Below the pieces are notes generated by a model. That model ran no database searches. It was not told the DNA's origin and saw only the letters and a program-made list of their open reading frames with translations. A program made the position numbers and the translations under genes. Below are positions 1 through 5,161 of a stretch of 5,161 bases of DNA, one piece after another (the first letter of the stretch is position 1; each line of letters opens with the position of its first letter). This DNA is from an uncultured Clostridia bacterium (lineage in GTDB: Bacteria > Bacillota > Clostridia > Christensenellales > QALW01). The DNA lies in assembly GCA_900550765.1 (NCBI GenBank), contig URTC01000147.1, positions 1-5,161 on the forward strand, in the 5' to 3' direction.

Positions 1-1176
1 CGTGCGGCGATGACCGCGGATTTCCGCGTCATCCCGCAGACCGCCCAGGCTCATTCGTACAAATTTTCTGCCCACGGCCTTAGCAATGGATTTAGCAATG
101 GAGGTCTTCCCTACGCCGGGCGGGCCCACAAAGCAAAGCACCGGTCCACGCATCGAGCGGGAAAGCGCACGCACGGCTAAATATTCGATGATCCTTTCTT
201 TGACTTTTTCCATGCCGTAATGATCGTCATCCAATATTTTTCTGGCGTTCTGAAGATCCAGGTTATCTTCCGTCTGTGTTTTCCAGGGCAGCTCCAGCAG
301 GCACTCGATATAGGAACGCAAAATCGCGCTTTCGGGCATTCCCTGGGGCATCTTTTCCATTCTGGAAAGCTCTTTTTCGGCCTTCTTTTTTGTTTCGGCG
401 GGCATTTGGCTGGCTTTAATCTTCTGCAGCAGTTCCGCCGCGGCGGATTCATCGTTATCTCCCAGCTCGCGGTGGATTGCCTTTATTTGTTCATGCAGGT
501 AATAATCGCGCTGCGCCTTGTCCATCTGTACCTTTACGCGGCCGCGTACGCGTTCTTCTAAGCCATAGATTTGATTTTCGGTGTTTAAAAAAGAGTAGAG
601 CATTTCCATCCGTTCGATGGGATCCAGTGCTTCTAAAAGCTCCTGCCGTTTTTCCATGGTATCGATGACCGCAGCGGCTATCGTATCAGCCGCCAGCCCC
701 GGTGTGCGCATATTTCTTACGGCGGTTACCACATCACTGGGAATTTTTTTGCCGTTTTTATTGAAAAGCTCAAATTCGCCGATCATCAGGCGCATATGTG
801 CTTCAGCATCAATGATATCGTAATCTGCCGGTTCTTCTACGGGCTGTATGCGGCCGCAATAGCTAAGGCCCTCATAGGAAAAGCTCTCGATTCTGCCGCG
901 CTGTACGCCCTGGGCTACGATGCGGATGCCCTCACCCGGCATCCGTATCATTTGCTTGATGCGCGCAATCGTACCGATTTTAAAAATATCGTCTTCCGTC
1001 GGTTCCTTAATGCCGGCATTTTTCTGGGCTACCAGCATCACAAGGCTGTCGCCGGCCATAGCCTCTTCGATTGCAGAAACTGCACGTTTCCGTACAGCTT
1101 CTACGTTTACCGTCATATTAGGAAAAACTACCACACCGCGCAGCGGCAGGATCATCATTGTTTTTTCTTCCGACAT
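1..1176 (-). CDS. lon: ATP-dependent protease Lon, N-terminal half (partial)
   Basis: Lon is a cytoplasmic ATP-driven serine protease that degrades misfolded and some regulatory proteins. The frame is open for 392 codons from ATG at 1176 to the window edge; the family is usually about 770-810 residues, so roughly half is present. Residues 8-200 are the N-terminal substrate-binding domain, beginning with the typical LPLRGVVVFP. Residues about 205-320 form the helical linker, including QMDKAQRDYYLHEQIKAIHREL. The AAA+ module begins near 320 with Walker A GPPGVGKT at 351-358 (K357, T358), followed by GRKFVRMSLGG and DAEIRGHRRT at the edge. Walker B and the Ser-Lys catalytic dyad lie outside. The start is supported by AAAGGAG 10 nt upstream and a consensus -10 box. 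The upstream neighbour on the same strand is a membrane protein gene 77 nt away. No CIRCE or CtsR-type operator was seen upstream. Identification is very secure. Confidence 0.97.
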   Translation of the reverse strand, partial: MSEEKTMMILPLRGVVVFPNMTVNVEAVRKRAVSAIEEAMAGDSLVMLVAQKNAGIKEPTEDDIFKIGTIARIKQMIRMPGEGIRIVAQGVQRGRIESFSYEGLSYCGRIQPVEEPADYDIIDAEAHMRLMIGEFELFNKNGKKIPSDVVTAVRNMRTPGLAADTIAAAVIDTMEKRQELLEALDPIERMEMLYSFLNTENQIYGLEERVRGRVKVQMDKAQRDYYLHEQIKAIHRELGDNDESAAAELLQKIKASQMPAETKKKAEKELSRMEKMPQGMPESAILRSYIECLLELPWKTQTEDNLDLQNARKILDDDHYGMEKVKERIIEYLAVRALSRSMRGPVLCFVGPPGVGKTSIAKSIAKAVGRKFVRMSLGGLRDDAEIRGHRRT

Positions 1177-1186
1177 ACCTATTCAG

Positions 1187-1193
1187 CTCCTTT
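1187..1193 (-). promoter_or_regulatory. Ribosome binding site of lon
   Basis: The minus strand reads AAAGGAG, with 10 nt to the ATG at 1176. This fixes the lon start; no better in-frame alternative lies upstream. Confidence 0.85.
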
Positions 1194-1210
1194 CACAAAA
1201 AGCGTTAACT

Positions 1211-1239
1211 ATTATACCCAAATTTTTTTATTTGAGCAA
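1211..1239 (-). promoter_or_regulatory. Sigma-A promoter of lon
   Basis: On the minus strand, TTGCTC (1239-1234) is followed by a 17-bp AT-rich spacer and a perfect TATAAT (1216-1211). Transcription would start near 1204 and give a 5' leader of about 28 nt. The -35 matches consensus in only three positions, but the perfect -10 and ideal spacing make it convincing. It sits between the stop of the membrane protein gene and lon, so lon can be expressed independently. Confidence 0.78.
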
Positions 1240-1253
1240 CTCTGCGGGGATTT

Positions 1254-2291
1254 TTATTTTTTTTCATCTTCAGAGGCATCCTTTTCTTCACCCGGAGCCT
1301 CATTTTTAGGCTGTGCGTCCTTTCCTTGCCGCGCACGCTCCATAGCTTGTGCCACAACGTCGCGTATTTTTTCCTGGATGCCGCTCTGCTTTTCCAATTC
1401 AAAGTATTCCGGAACCAGAAACATCCACATACAAGCGCCTGCTATGATCTGCATAACGGCAGCGATTCCGGTAAGGGCAAGACCCACTGCGGGATCAGAC
1501 ATGCAGAACATACCGAATATCTGTAAATAGGAAGGAATTAGAAAAGTAGCGGTTACCCAAGGAATGATATGCAGTGCCTGCCGAAAACTTCTGCCGCGCA
1601 AAATTTCCCGCGCATAGCTGAAGGAAAGCATCAGACGCGTGCGCCCGATACATACGGTAATACTGGTGTAATAGATATATAACAGCAGCCAGGAAACCAG
1701 TAAAGCAATTACTATCAGCTGCAGGACAGCCAAAGAAAGCGAGATCGCCAGCCCTGTTGAACCGAAAATATGCGTGACGATTGTCATTGAAAAGGCAGAA
1801 GAAACCATCAGTGACTGTGCCAGCTGGCCAATCCAGTTATAGAAGATGCTGACCACTACCATAGGAAGGATTTTTCTCAGGGCTTGACGGATCATTCCGC
1901 CTGTTTCAGCGGTTTGTTTTTTTACCAGTAAGTTCAGTGCCAGCAGGATTACAAAGATATCGATAAAAATGCCCAAAAAATATCCGATGAGCTGCAGTAC
2001 GGTGTCTGCAGTGGAAAAAGAACTGTCCGTCAGCGGTACAGCGTTGGCGTAAGCCTCGTAAAAAGCATTCCAATCCTTTTGCTGCCAGGACATCATGGTT
2101 GTATAATCAAACGTATCCAGCACAGAATAATCAATAGTAAAATCCTTGTACAGTACAAAGGCACAGTAGCAGCTGATCAGCAAAACAGGGATCAGTACCA
2201 ATACTACGGCGGCCATGAATTTTCCCTGCGACTGTTTGATCAGCTCTTTCATTTTTTGAAACGAGCTTTTAAATGAGACCGTATTTTTCAA
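1254..2291 (-). CDS. Polytopic membrane protein of unknown function, 345 aa
   Basis: I do not recognise this protein as a named family. Using the TTG start at 2291 it has 345 residues. A basic N-terminus (1-24) is followed by about six hydrophobic segments: roughly 26-48, 98-122, 141-162, 179-208, 242-262 and 268-293. The 50-97 stretch between the first two is polar and aromatic, rich in Asp and Tyr, and is probably on the outer face. The tail from 295 on is charged and coiled-coil-like (EKIRDVVAQAMERARQ), ending in a Lys/Glu/Asp-rich disordered stretch, probably cytoplasmic. An in-frame TTG at 2315 would add eight residues, but the 2291 TTG has AAAGGAG 9 nt upstream while that same ribosome site lies inside the longer reading. 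The layout resembles generic bacterial multi-pass proteins of unknown role; transport or envelope function is only a guess. It has its own promoter and lies upstream of lon on the same strand. Confidence 0.85.
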   Translation of the reverse strand: MKNTVSFKSSFQKMKELIKQSQGKFMAAVVLVLIPVLLISCYCAFVLYKDFTIDYSVLDTFDYTTMMSWQQKDWNAFYEAYANAVPLTDSSFSTADTVLQLIGYFLGIFIDIFVILLALNLLVKKQTAETGGMIRQALRKILPMVVVSIFYNWIGQLAQSLMVSSAFSMTIVTHIFGSTGLAISLSLAVLQLIVIALLVSWLLLYIYYTSITVCIGRTRLMLSFSYAREILRGRSFRQALHIIPWVTATFLIPSYLQIFGMFCMSDPAVGLALTGIAAVMQIIAGACMWMFLVPEYFELEKQSGIQEKIRDVVAQAMERARQGKDAQPKNEAPGEEKDASEDEKK

Positions 2292-2300
2292 TCTTTTTAA

Positions 2301-2317
2301 CTCCTTTGCCGGCAAAG
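2301..2317 (-). promoter_or_regulatory. Ribosome binding site of the membrane protein gene within a 14-bp palindrome
   Basis: The minus strand reads AAAGGAG (2307-2301), 9 nt before TTG at 2291, which selects that start over the TTG at 2315. The first four bases of this site form one end of the perfect palindrome CTTTGCCGGCAAAG (2304-2317). In RNA this could fold as a 5-bp stem with a CCGG loop and partly hide the site; in DNA it could be a protein target. The ribosome site is well supported, the regulatory reading is inference. Confidence 0.7.
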
Positions 2318-2352
2318 TGTCTGTAGGGGAAGCACGCCTTCCTTAAAAATAT

Positions 2353-2381
2353 ATCATACAAAATTTTTTACATTCTGTAAA
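2353..2381 (-). promoter_or_regulatory. Sigma-A promoter of the membrane protein gene
   Basis: On the minus strand, TTTACA (2381-2376) is followed by a 17-bp spacer and TATGAT (2358-2353), each one mismatch from or near consensus. Transcription would start near 2346, leaving a leader of about 55 nt before TTG at 2291. The -35 box overlaps an inverted repeat and lies 64 bp from the -35 of the divergent regulator gene. Confidence 0.75.
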
Positions 2382-2386
2382 GTACA
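2367..2386. repeat. TACA/TGTA dyad cluster over the leftward -35, possible operator
   Basis: TTTACA-TTC-TGTAAA (2367-2381) is a perfect inverted repeat with a 3-bp centre. It runs straight into a second one, TGTA-AAG-TACA (2376-2386), so the TACA, TGTA, TACA units alternate every 7 bp. One arm is the -35 box of the membrane protein gene, so a bound protein would block that promoter. The divergently encoded XRE regulator is the obvious candidate binder, but this is inference from position. CopY/BlaI-type boxes have a 2-bp centre, so they do not fit exactly. Confidence 0.45.
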
Positions 2387-2442
2387 GGCATGCCGGATAT
2401 AAAAGATTTCACAAACATTTCTTTGTTGTAACACACAATAAA

Positions 2443-2454
2443 TAATTGCAATTA
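2443..2454. repeat. 12-bp palindrome over the XRE gene -35, possible operator
   Basis: TAATTGCAATTA is a perfect 12-bp palindrome that contains the TTGCAA -35 hexamer of the rightward promoter. XRE-family repressors commonly bind dyads at their own promoter, so autoregulation is plausible. The AT-rich context means a chance palindrome cannot be excluded. Confidence 0.4.
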
Positions 2455-2474
2455 ACCGTTTCCTATTGTATAAT
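2446..2474 (+). promoter_or_regulatory. Sigma-A promoter of the XRE regulator gene
   Basis: TTGCAA (2446-2451), a 17-bp spacer and a perfect TATAAT (2469-2474) form a strong sigma-A promoter. Transcription would start near 2481, leaving a very short leader of about 15 nt that begins just at the ribosome binding site GAGGTGAT (2483-2490), 5 nt before ATG. It should drive the regulator and the coupled lipoprotein gene together. Confidence 0.82.
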
Positions 2475-2495
2475 ATAAAAATGAGGTGATGTGTT

Positions 2496-2810
2496 ATGTT
2501 TCCTGCCGAAAGAATCAGGCTGTTAAGAACTGAAGCCGGACTTACGCAGGGGGAGCTTTCTAAATATCTGGGAATTGAGAGGTCCACCCTAACAAAATAT
2601 GAAACCGGCGAGCGCCGGCCGGATATGGACCAGCTTTGTAAAATAGCTGACTTTTTCGGCGCTTCGGTGGAATATCTGATTGGCCGGGATGATGCCGCAG
2701 ATATCTGCAGTCTGCTGGAAGGTCCTTCGGTACTTACCTATAAGGGAAAAATTTTAACAAAAGCCCAGCGCAAAGCGCTGAATAAGGCGATAGAAAAATT
2801 GATGGAGTAA
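2496..2810 (+). CDS. XRE-family (Cro/CI-type) transcriptional regulator, 104 aa
   Basis: This is a small cytoplasmic DNA-binding protein. Residues 5-63 form a complete HTH_3 domain: ERIRLLRTEAGLTQGELSKY, then GIERSTLTKYETGERRPD, then the closing helix LCKIADFFGASVEYLIGR. The recognition helix is about residues 28-37. Residues 64-104 form a short tail containing TYKGKILTKAQRKALNKAIE, a pattern often seen at the end of small regulators in Bacillota. No ligand, metal or protease domain is present, so it is probably a simple dimeric repressor. The start has an excellent ribosome site, GAGGTGAT, and a strong promoter. The lipoprotein gene begins 3 nt after its stop, so the two are one transcript. 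It faces the membrane protein gene, which it may also control. The family assignment is secure; the targets are unknown. Confidence 0.93.
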   Translation: MFPAERIRLLRTEAGLTQGELSKYLGIERSTLTKYETGERRPDMDQLCKIADFFGASVEYLIGRDDAADICSLLEGPSVLTYKGKILTKAQRKALNKAIEKLME

Positions 2811-2813
2811 TTT

Positions 2814-3344
2814 ATGAAAAAACTGATCCCTTTGCTTTTACTGCTGCCGCTGCTGTTTGCCGGCTGTAAACAGAACGTGGAACATGTTGCCGTACCGCCG
2901 CATCAGGTGATGGGAGTAAGCATTGAAATTCCTGAAAATATTTCCGGTTTGGCAAAAGCATATTTCGAAGCTACAGATATGACCGTTAACGCTGTGATCG
3001 ACGCTAACCTGAAAAAAAAGCCGGAATTTATCTCTTTTGAATTTTCCAGTGATGTAAAACTCAGTGATGCGGAAAAGGATTTGCTGCTTTCTCTTTTTGC
3101 CTGCTATGATACGGAGATTTCCGACGGCGGTATCCGTTCGGAACTTACAGATATTGAGCGGGGCATTACTGTGGGTTACGGATCTATTGATCAGACGCAG
3201 ACCAGTGACTGTGACCTGACGATTCCTATCAAAATTTATTACGGCAGATATTTTTATACGTATTGCAGCGATTTTATTAAAGACGGCGAAGAATATGTTC
3301 TGTTCCGTTTTGAAAATCTAAATCGTACGCGCTATTTGTTTTGA
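2814..3344 (+). CDS. Putative lipoprotein of unknown function, 176 aa
   Basis: The protein opens with a classic type II signal peptide: MKK, a Leu/Pro-rich hydrophobic core, and the lipobox LFAGC with C18 as the expected lipidated residue. The mature part would be about 159 residues anchored on the outer face of the membrane. It is soluble-looking, mixed alpha/beta in pattern, with three further Cys (97, 133, 151) and an aromatic C-terminal third (KIYYGRYFYTYCSDF). I do not recognise a family. The start is set by GGAG (2804-2807), which lies in the last codons of the XRE gene with 6 nt to ATG, implying translational coupling to that regulator. No convincing terminator follows it before spoIIID, so some read-through is possible. 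A role in envelope sensing with the regulator is a guess only. Confidence 0.82.
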   Translation: MKKLIPLLLLLPLLFAGCKQNVEHVAVPPHQVMGVSIEIPENISGLAKAYFEATDMTVNAVIDANLKKKPEFISFEFSSDVKLSDAEKDLLLSLFACYDTEISDGGIRSELTDIERGITVGYGSIDQTQTSDCDLTIPIKIYYGRYFYTYCSDFIKDGEEYVLFRFENLNRTRYLF

Positions 3345-3412
3345 TTTGCTCTTCCGAAGCGCCTGCGGTGTATAAAATAATCGTATAAGCCAGTTCTAAT
3401 CCCCTCGGCATA

Positions 3413-3437
3413 GGAATATTTTTTAATAAAGTATTCC
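3413..3437 (+). promoter_or_regulatory. Predicted RNA hairpin in the spoIIID leader
   Basis: GGAATATTTT and AAAGTATTCC-type arms pair as a 10-bp stem (one U-G wobble) closed by a 5-nt loop. It ends 6 nt before the GGAGG ribosome site (3444-3448), which is 7 nt before ATG. No T-run follows the stem directly, so it does not look like a terminator. It could stabilise the leader or tune translation. The stem is AT-rich and may be weak. Confidence 0.4.
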
Positions 3438-3455
3438 CAATGCGGAGGTTTTTTT

Positions 3456-3719
3456 ATGTTTGATTCTTCTATCGAACAGCGTGCTGTGGAGCTTGCCGCT
3501 TATATTGTGCAGACACAGGATACTGTGCGCGGTGCGGCAAAAAAGTTCGGCATCAGTAAAAGCACGGTACATAAGGATGTTACCCAGAGGCTGGAGCATA
3601 TAAATGCCCCTCTGTTTCAGCAGGTAAAAAAAATACTGGAAGAACATAAGGATGAACGGCATATACGCGGCGGCATTGCAACAAGAGAGAAGTATAAGGC
3701 TTTAAAGGAAAAATGTTGA
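3456..3719 (+). CDS. spoIIID: Sporulation transcriptional regulator SpoIIID
   Basis: SpoIIID is a small DNA-binding protein of the mother cell that activates and represses many sigma-E genes and helps turn on sigK during endospore formation. The 87 residues match the family's usual size of about 80-95. Residues 5-20 (IEQRAVELAAYIVQTQ) correspond to the first helix. Residues 23-48 are the helix-turn-helix, with the hallmark GISKSTVHKDVTQRL. Residues 49-66 form a following helix and 67-86 the basic C-terminal DNA-contacting region, including RHIRGGIATREKYK. The start is fixed by GGAGG 7 nt upstream. In Bacillus and many Clostridium genomes spoIIID sits near spoIIQ and mreB; here it follows an unknown lipoprotein gene and converges on hflX, so the neighbourhood is atypical. 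Its presence implies a sporulating organism or one that recently lost sporulation. Identity is very secure. Confidence 0.96.
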   Translation: MFDSSIEQRAVELAAYIVQTQDTVRGAAKKFGISKSTVHKDVTQRLEHINAPLFQQVKKILEEHKDERHIRGGIATREKYKALKEKC

Positions 3720-3737
3720 ATCCGATCTCTTTCCAGG

Positions 3738-3783
3738 CTAAAGAAAAGGCAGGCTTTTAGCGATGCTTATAGAGCAAAAGCTG
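3738..3783 (-). terminator. Possible intrinsic terminator of hflX
   Basis: Reading the minus strand after the hflX stop, CAGCTTTTGC (3783-3774) can pair with GCTAAAAGCCTG (3761-3750), giving about ten base pairs with two single-base bulges and a 12-nt loop. It is followed at once by CCTTTTCTTT (3749-3740), a T-rich tail. The position between convergent genes fits a terminator. The stem is bulged and the tail is interrupted, so it may be weak. In the plus direction there is no T-tract, so it would not end spoIIID efficiently. Confidence 0.4.
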
Positions 3784-3792
3784 GGCAGGCCG

Positions 3793-5161
3793 TTACTTTT
3801 CCAGCCGGGCGCGAATTCGGCTTACCTCTTCTTTCGGTGCGGAAAAGGTGAGCTGTGTTCCTTCCTTTAAATGCTCAAGGGAAAGAATGGTTCCCTTTGC
3901 ATGGATATAGGCCAGGATATCGCCTTTCGTATACGGAACAAACACGGTGGCTTCACAGCGTGTTTCCTTTAAAGCTTCGGCAATGCGCTGTTTTAATTCA
4001 TCTATTCCTGTTCCTGTTTTTGCAGAAATATAGACGGCATCCTTTACGGCAGGAAGTTCTGCGGCGGAATCTATTTTATTAATTACAGTGATCCTTGGAA
4101 GCGCCGCCGCACCGATCTGCTCTAAAACTGTTTCCACAGCAGCCATTTGCGGGAACAGCTCTTTACTGGAACCATCACATACATGCAGCAGAAGATCAGC
4201 AAAAACAGCTTCCTCTAAGGTGGAACGGAAGGCCTCTACCAATTGATGCGGCAATTTTTTGATAAATCCTACTGTGTCGGTGATGCAGATTTGGACATTT
4301 TTTTCGATCTCACACCGGCGTGTCAGAGGATCGAGCGTAGCAAACAGTTTGTCCTCGCAAAATACGTCGCAGCCTGAGAGTGCTTGCAGCAGTGTGCTTT
4401 TGCCGGCGTTAGTATAGCCTACCAGCGCTACCTGCGGAAGCTCTTGTTTCTTTCGCTGTTTACGCATAAGACCGCGGCGTTGGGAAAGCTGGGAAAGCTG
4501 TGTTTTTAACTCGTAGATTCTACGGTTGATATGGCGCCGATCGGTTTCCAGTTTTTCTTCTCCCGGACCGCGGGTGCCGATGCCGCCGCCTTGCCGGGAG
4601 AGCGCCAGTCCTTCGCCTTTTAACCGGGAAAGCCGGTATTGCAGCTGTGCCAGCTCTACCTGCATTTTTCCTTCCCGGGTAGCTGCACGCAGGGCGAAGA
4701 TATCAAGAATCAGCGCCGTTCGGTCGATGACGCGGATACCCAGCTCTTCCTCCAGCATTCGCTGCTGTGCAACGGTCAGATCGTCGTCATAGATTGCCAG
4801 TTGGATGTTTTGAGCCTGTACGGTAAGGGCAAGTTCAGCGATTTTTCCCTTTCCCAGCATGCCCGAAGCATTTTTTTGTATGGCTTTATATACGGTCTCA
4901 CCGCCGGCAGTATCGGTAAGCCGCTCTAATTCTTCAAGGGAGGCAGCGTCATGTCCCATCAGCAGCACGCGTTCTCTTGCAGGTTCCTCTGTGCGGATCG
5001 CTTCATGGCGAATCTGCCTGTCTGCGTCTTTTATTGCCGCAAGCCATTTTTCCTGGGGAATTGCGGAAACATTTTTTGCTGTAAACAGCGCAAAACCCTG
5101 TTCGCTTTGATCAAGTACGGCGGCGGAAACCTCGGTAGTTCCGTTTTCATCCACGCCTATG
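3793..5161 (-). CDS. hflX: GTPase HflX (5' end cut by the window)
   Basis: HflX is a translation-factor-class GTPase that binds the 50S subunit and splits stalled or stress-inactivated ribosomes. Numbering from the GTG at 5154 (453 residues): residues about 60-170 are the N-terminal HflX domain (MLGKGKIAEL, DDDLTVAQQRMLEE, VIDRTALILDIFALRA). Residues 170-235 form the glycine-rich and coiled linker with SRQGGGIGTRGPGEEKLETD. The G domain runs from about 240 with G1 GYTNAGKST (246-254), G2 in FATLDP (271-276), G3 DTVGF (293-297), G4 NKID (359-362) and G5 SAK (377-379). A short C-terminal domain (400-453) follows. All GTP-binding motifs are intact. The frame stays open through the GTG to the edge as I-G-V-D-E-N-G, and no proper ribosome site precedes the GTG. 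I infer this is the long HflX form of Clostridia/Negativicutes, in which an IGVDE-like stretch lies inside the protein, so the true start is outside the window. Confidence 0.95.
   Translation of the reverse strand, partial: IGVDENGTTEVSAAVLDQSEQGFALFTAKNVSAIPQEKWLAAIKDADRQIRHEAIRTEEPARERVLLMGHDAASLEELERLTDTAGGETVYKAIQKNASGMLGKGKIAELALTVQAQNIQLAIYDDDLTVAQQRMLEEELGIRVIDRTALILDIFALRAATREGKMQVELAQLQYRLSRLKGEGLALSRQGGGIGTRGPGEEKLETDRRHINRRIYELKTQLSQLSQRRGLMRKQRKKQELPQVALVGYTNAGKSTLLQALSGCDVFCEDKLFATLDPLTRRCEIEKNVQICITDTVGFIKKLPHQLVEAFRSTLEEAVFADLLLHVCDGSSKELFPQMAAVETVLEQIGAAALPRITVINKIDSAAELPAVKDAVYISAKTGTGIDELKQRIAEALKETRCEATVFVPYTKGDILAYIHAKGTILSLEHLKEGTQLTFSAPKEEVSRIRARLEK

Noticed and set aside
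80..102. Tandem direct repeat TTAGCAATGGA with a 12-bp period
   Set aside because: It encodes the SIAKSIAK stretch following the Lon Walker A motif, where related Lon proteins also have a repetitive Ser-Ile-Ala pattern. It is coding, not a mobile or regulatory repeat.
1177..1253. Heat-shock operator (CIRCE or CtsR) upstream of lon
   Set aside because: Neither the TTAGCACTC/GAGTGCTAA inverted repeat nor tandem GGTCAAA-like heptamers are present; only a plain sigma-A promoter is seen.
796..1530. A 244-codon open frame on the plus strand
   Set aside because: It is antisense to lon and the membrane protein gene, both well supported. Its translation is rich in Cys, Phe, His and Ser, with no domain, as expected of a shadow frame.
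2292..2315. An eight-residue longer start (TTG at 2315) for the membrane protein
   Set aside because: The only good ribosome site, AAAGGAG at 2301-2307, would then lie inside the gene, and it is ideally spaced for the TTG at 2291.
2400..2430. Rex-type operator suggested by TTTCACAA at 2407-2414
   Set aside because: Only one half-site is present; the matching TTGTGAAA is not found at the required distance.
2354..2587. A 77-codon minus-strand open frame across the divergent promoters
   Set aside because: It overlaps the XRE coding start and both promoters, has no ribosome binding site and no recognisable domain.
3345..3412. Terminator after the lipoprotein gene
   Set aside because: Only very short stems such as CTTC/GAAG were found and none is followed by a T-tract.

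Overview
The window looks like a chromosomal piece of an endospore-forming lineage of Bacillota, probably Clostridia or Negativicutes. The evidence is a clear SpoIIID homologue, strong GGAGG-type ribosome binding sites, sigma-A promoters with AT-rich surroundings, and an HflX of the kind that carries extra N-terminal sequence. Genus cannot be read from the sequence. There are no tRNA or rRNA genes, insertion sequences or CRISPR repeats.

Left block (1-2317, minus strand): a gene for an unrecognised six-segment membrane protein (1254-2291) is followed by lon (from 1176 and off the left edge), which encodes the ATP-dependent Lon protease. Each gene has its own good sigma-A promoter. No terminator is visible between them, so lon may also receive read-through transcription.

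Divergent regulatory region (2292-2495): two back-to-back promoters with 17-bp spacers, one for the membrane protein and one for an XRE regulator. The region is dense in small dyads: a TACA/TGTA alternation over the leftward -35, a 12-bp palindrome over the rightward -35, and a 14-bp palindrome over the ribosome binding site of the membrane protein gene.

Right-pointing block (2496-3719): a small XRE-family regulator is coupled to an unrecognised lipoprotein only 3 nt downstream. After a 111-nt gap comes spoIIID, the mother-cell sporulation regulator, with a predicted RNA hairpin just before its ribosome binding site.

Right edge (3793-5161, minus strand): the GTPase and C-terminal domains of HflX, convergent with spoIIID. 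A bulged hairpin with a T-rich tail in the 73-bp gap could terminate hflX. The gene is cut by the window edge; the GTG at 5154 is probably an internal valine rather than the start.

Most of the window is ordinary core-genome content. The parts worth a second look are the XRE-lipoprotein pair facing an unknown membrane protein across a palindrome-rich control region, and the unusual neighbourhood of spoIIID.
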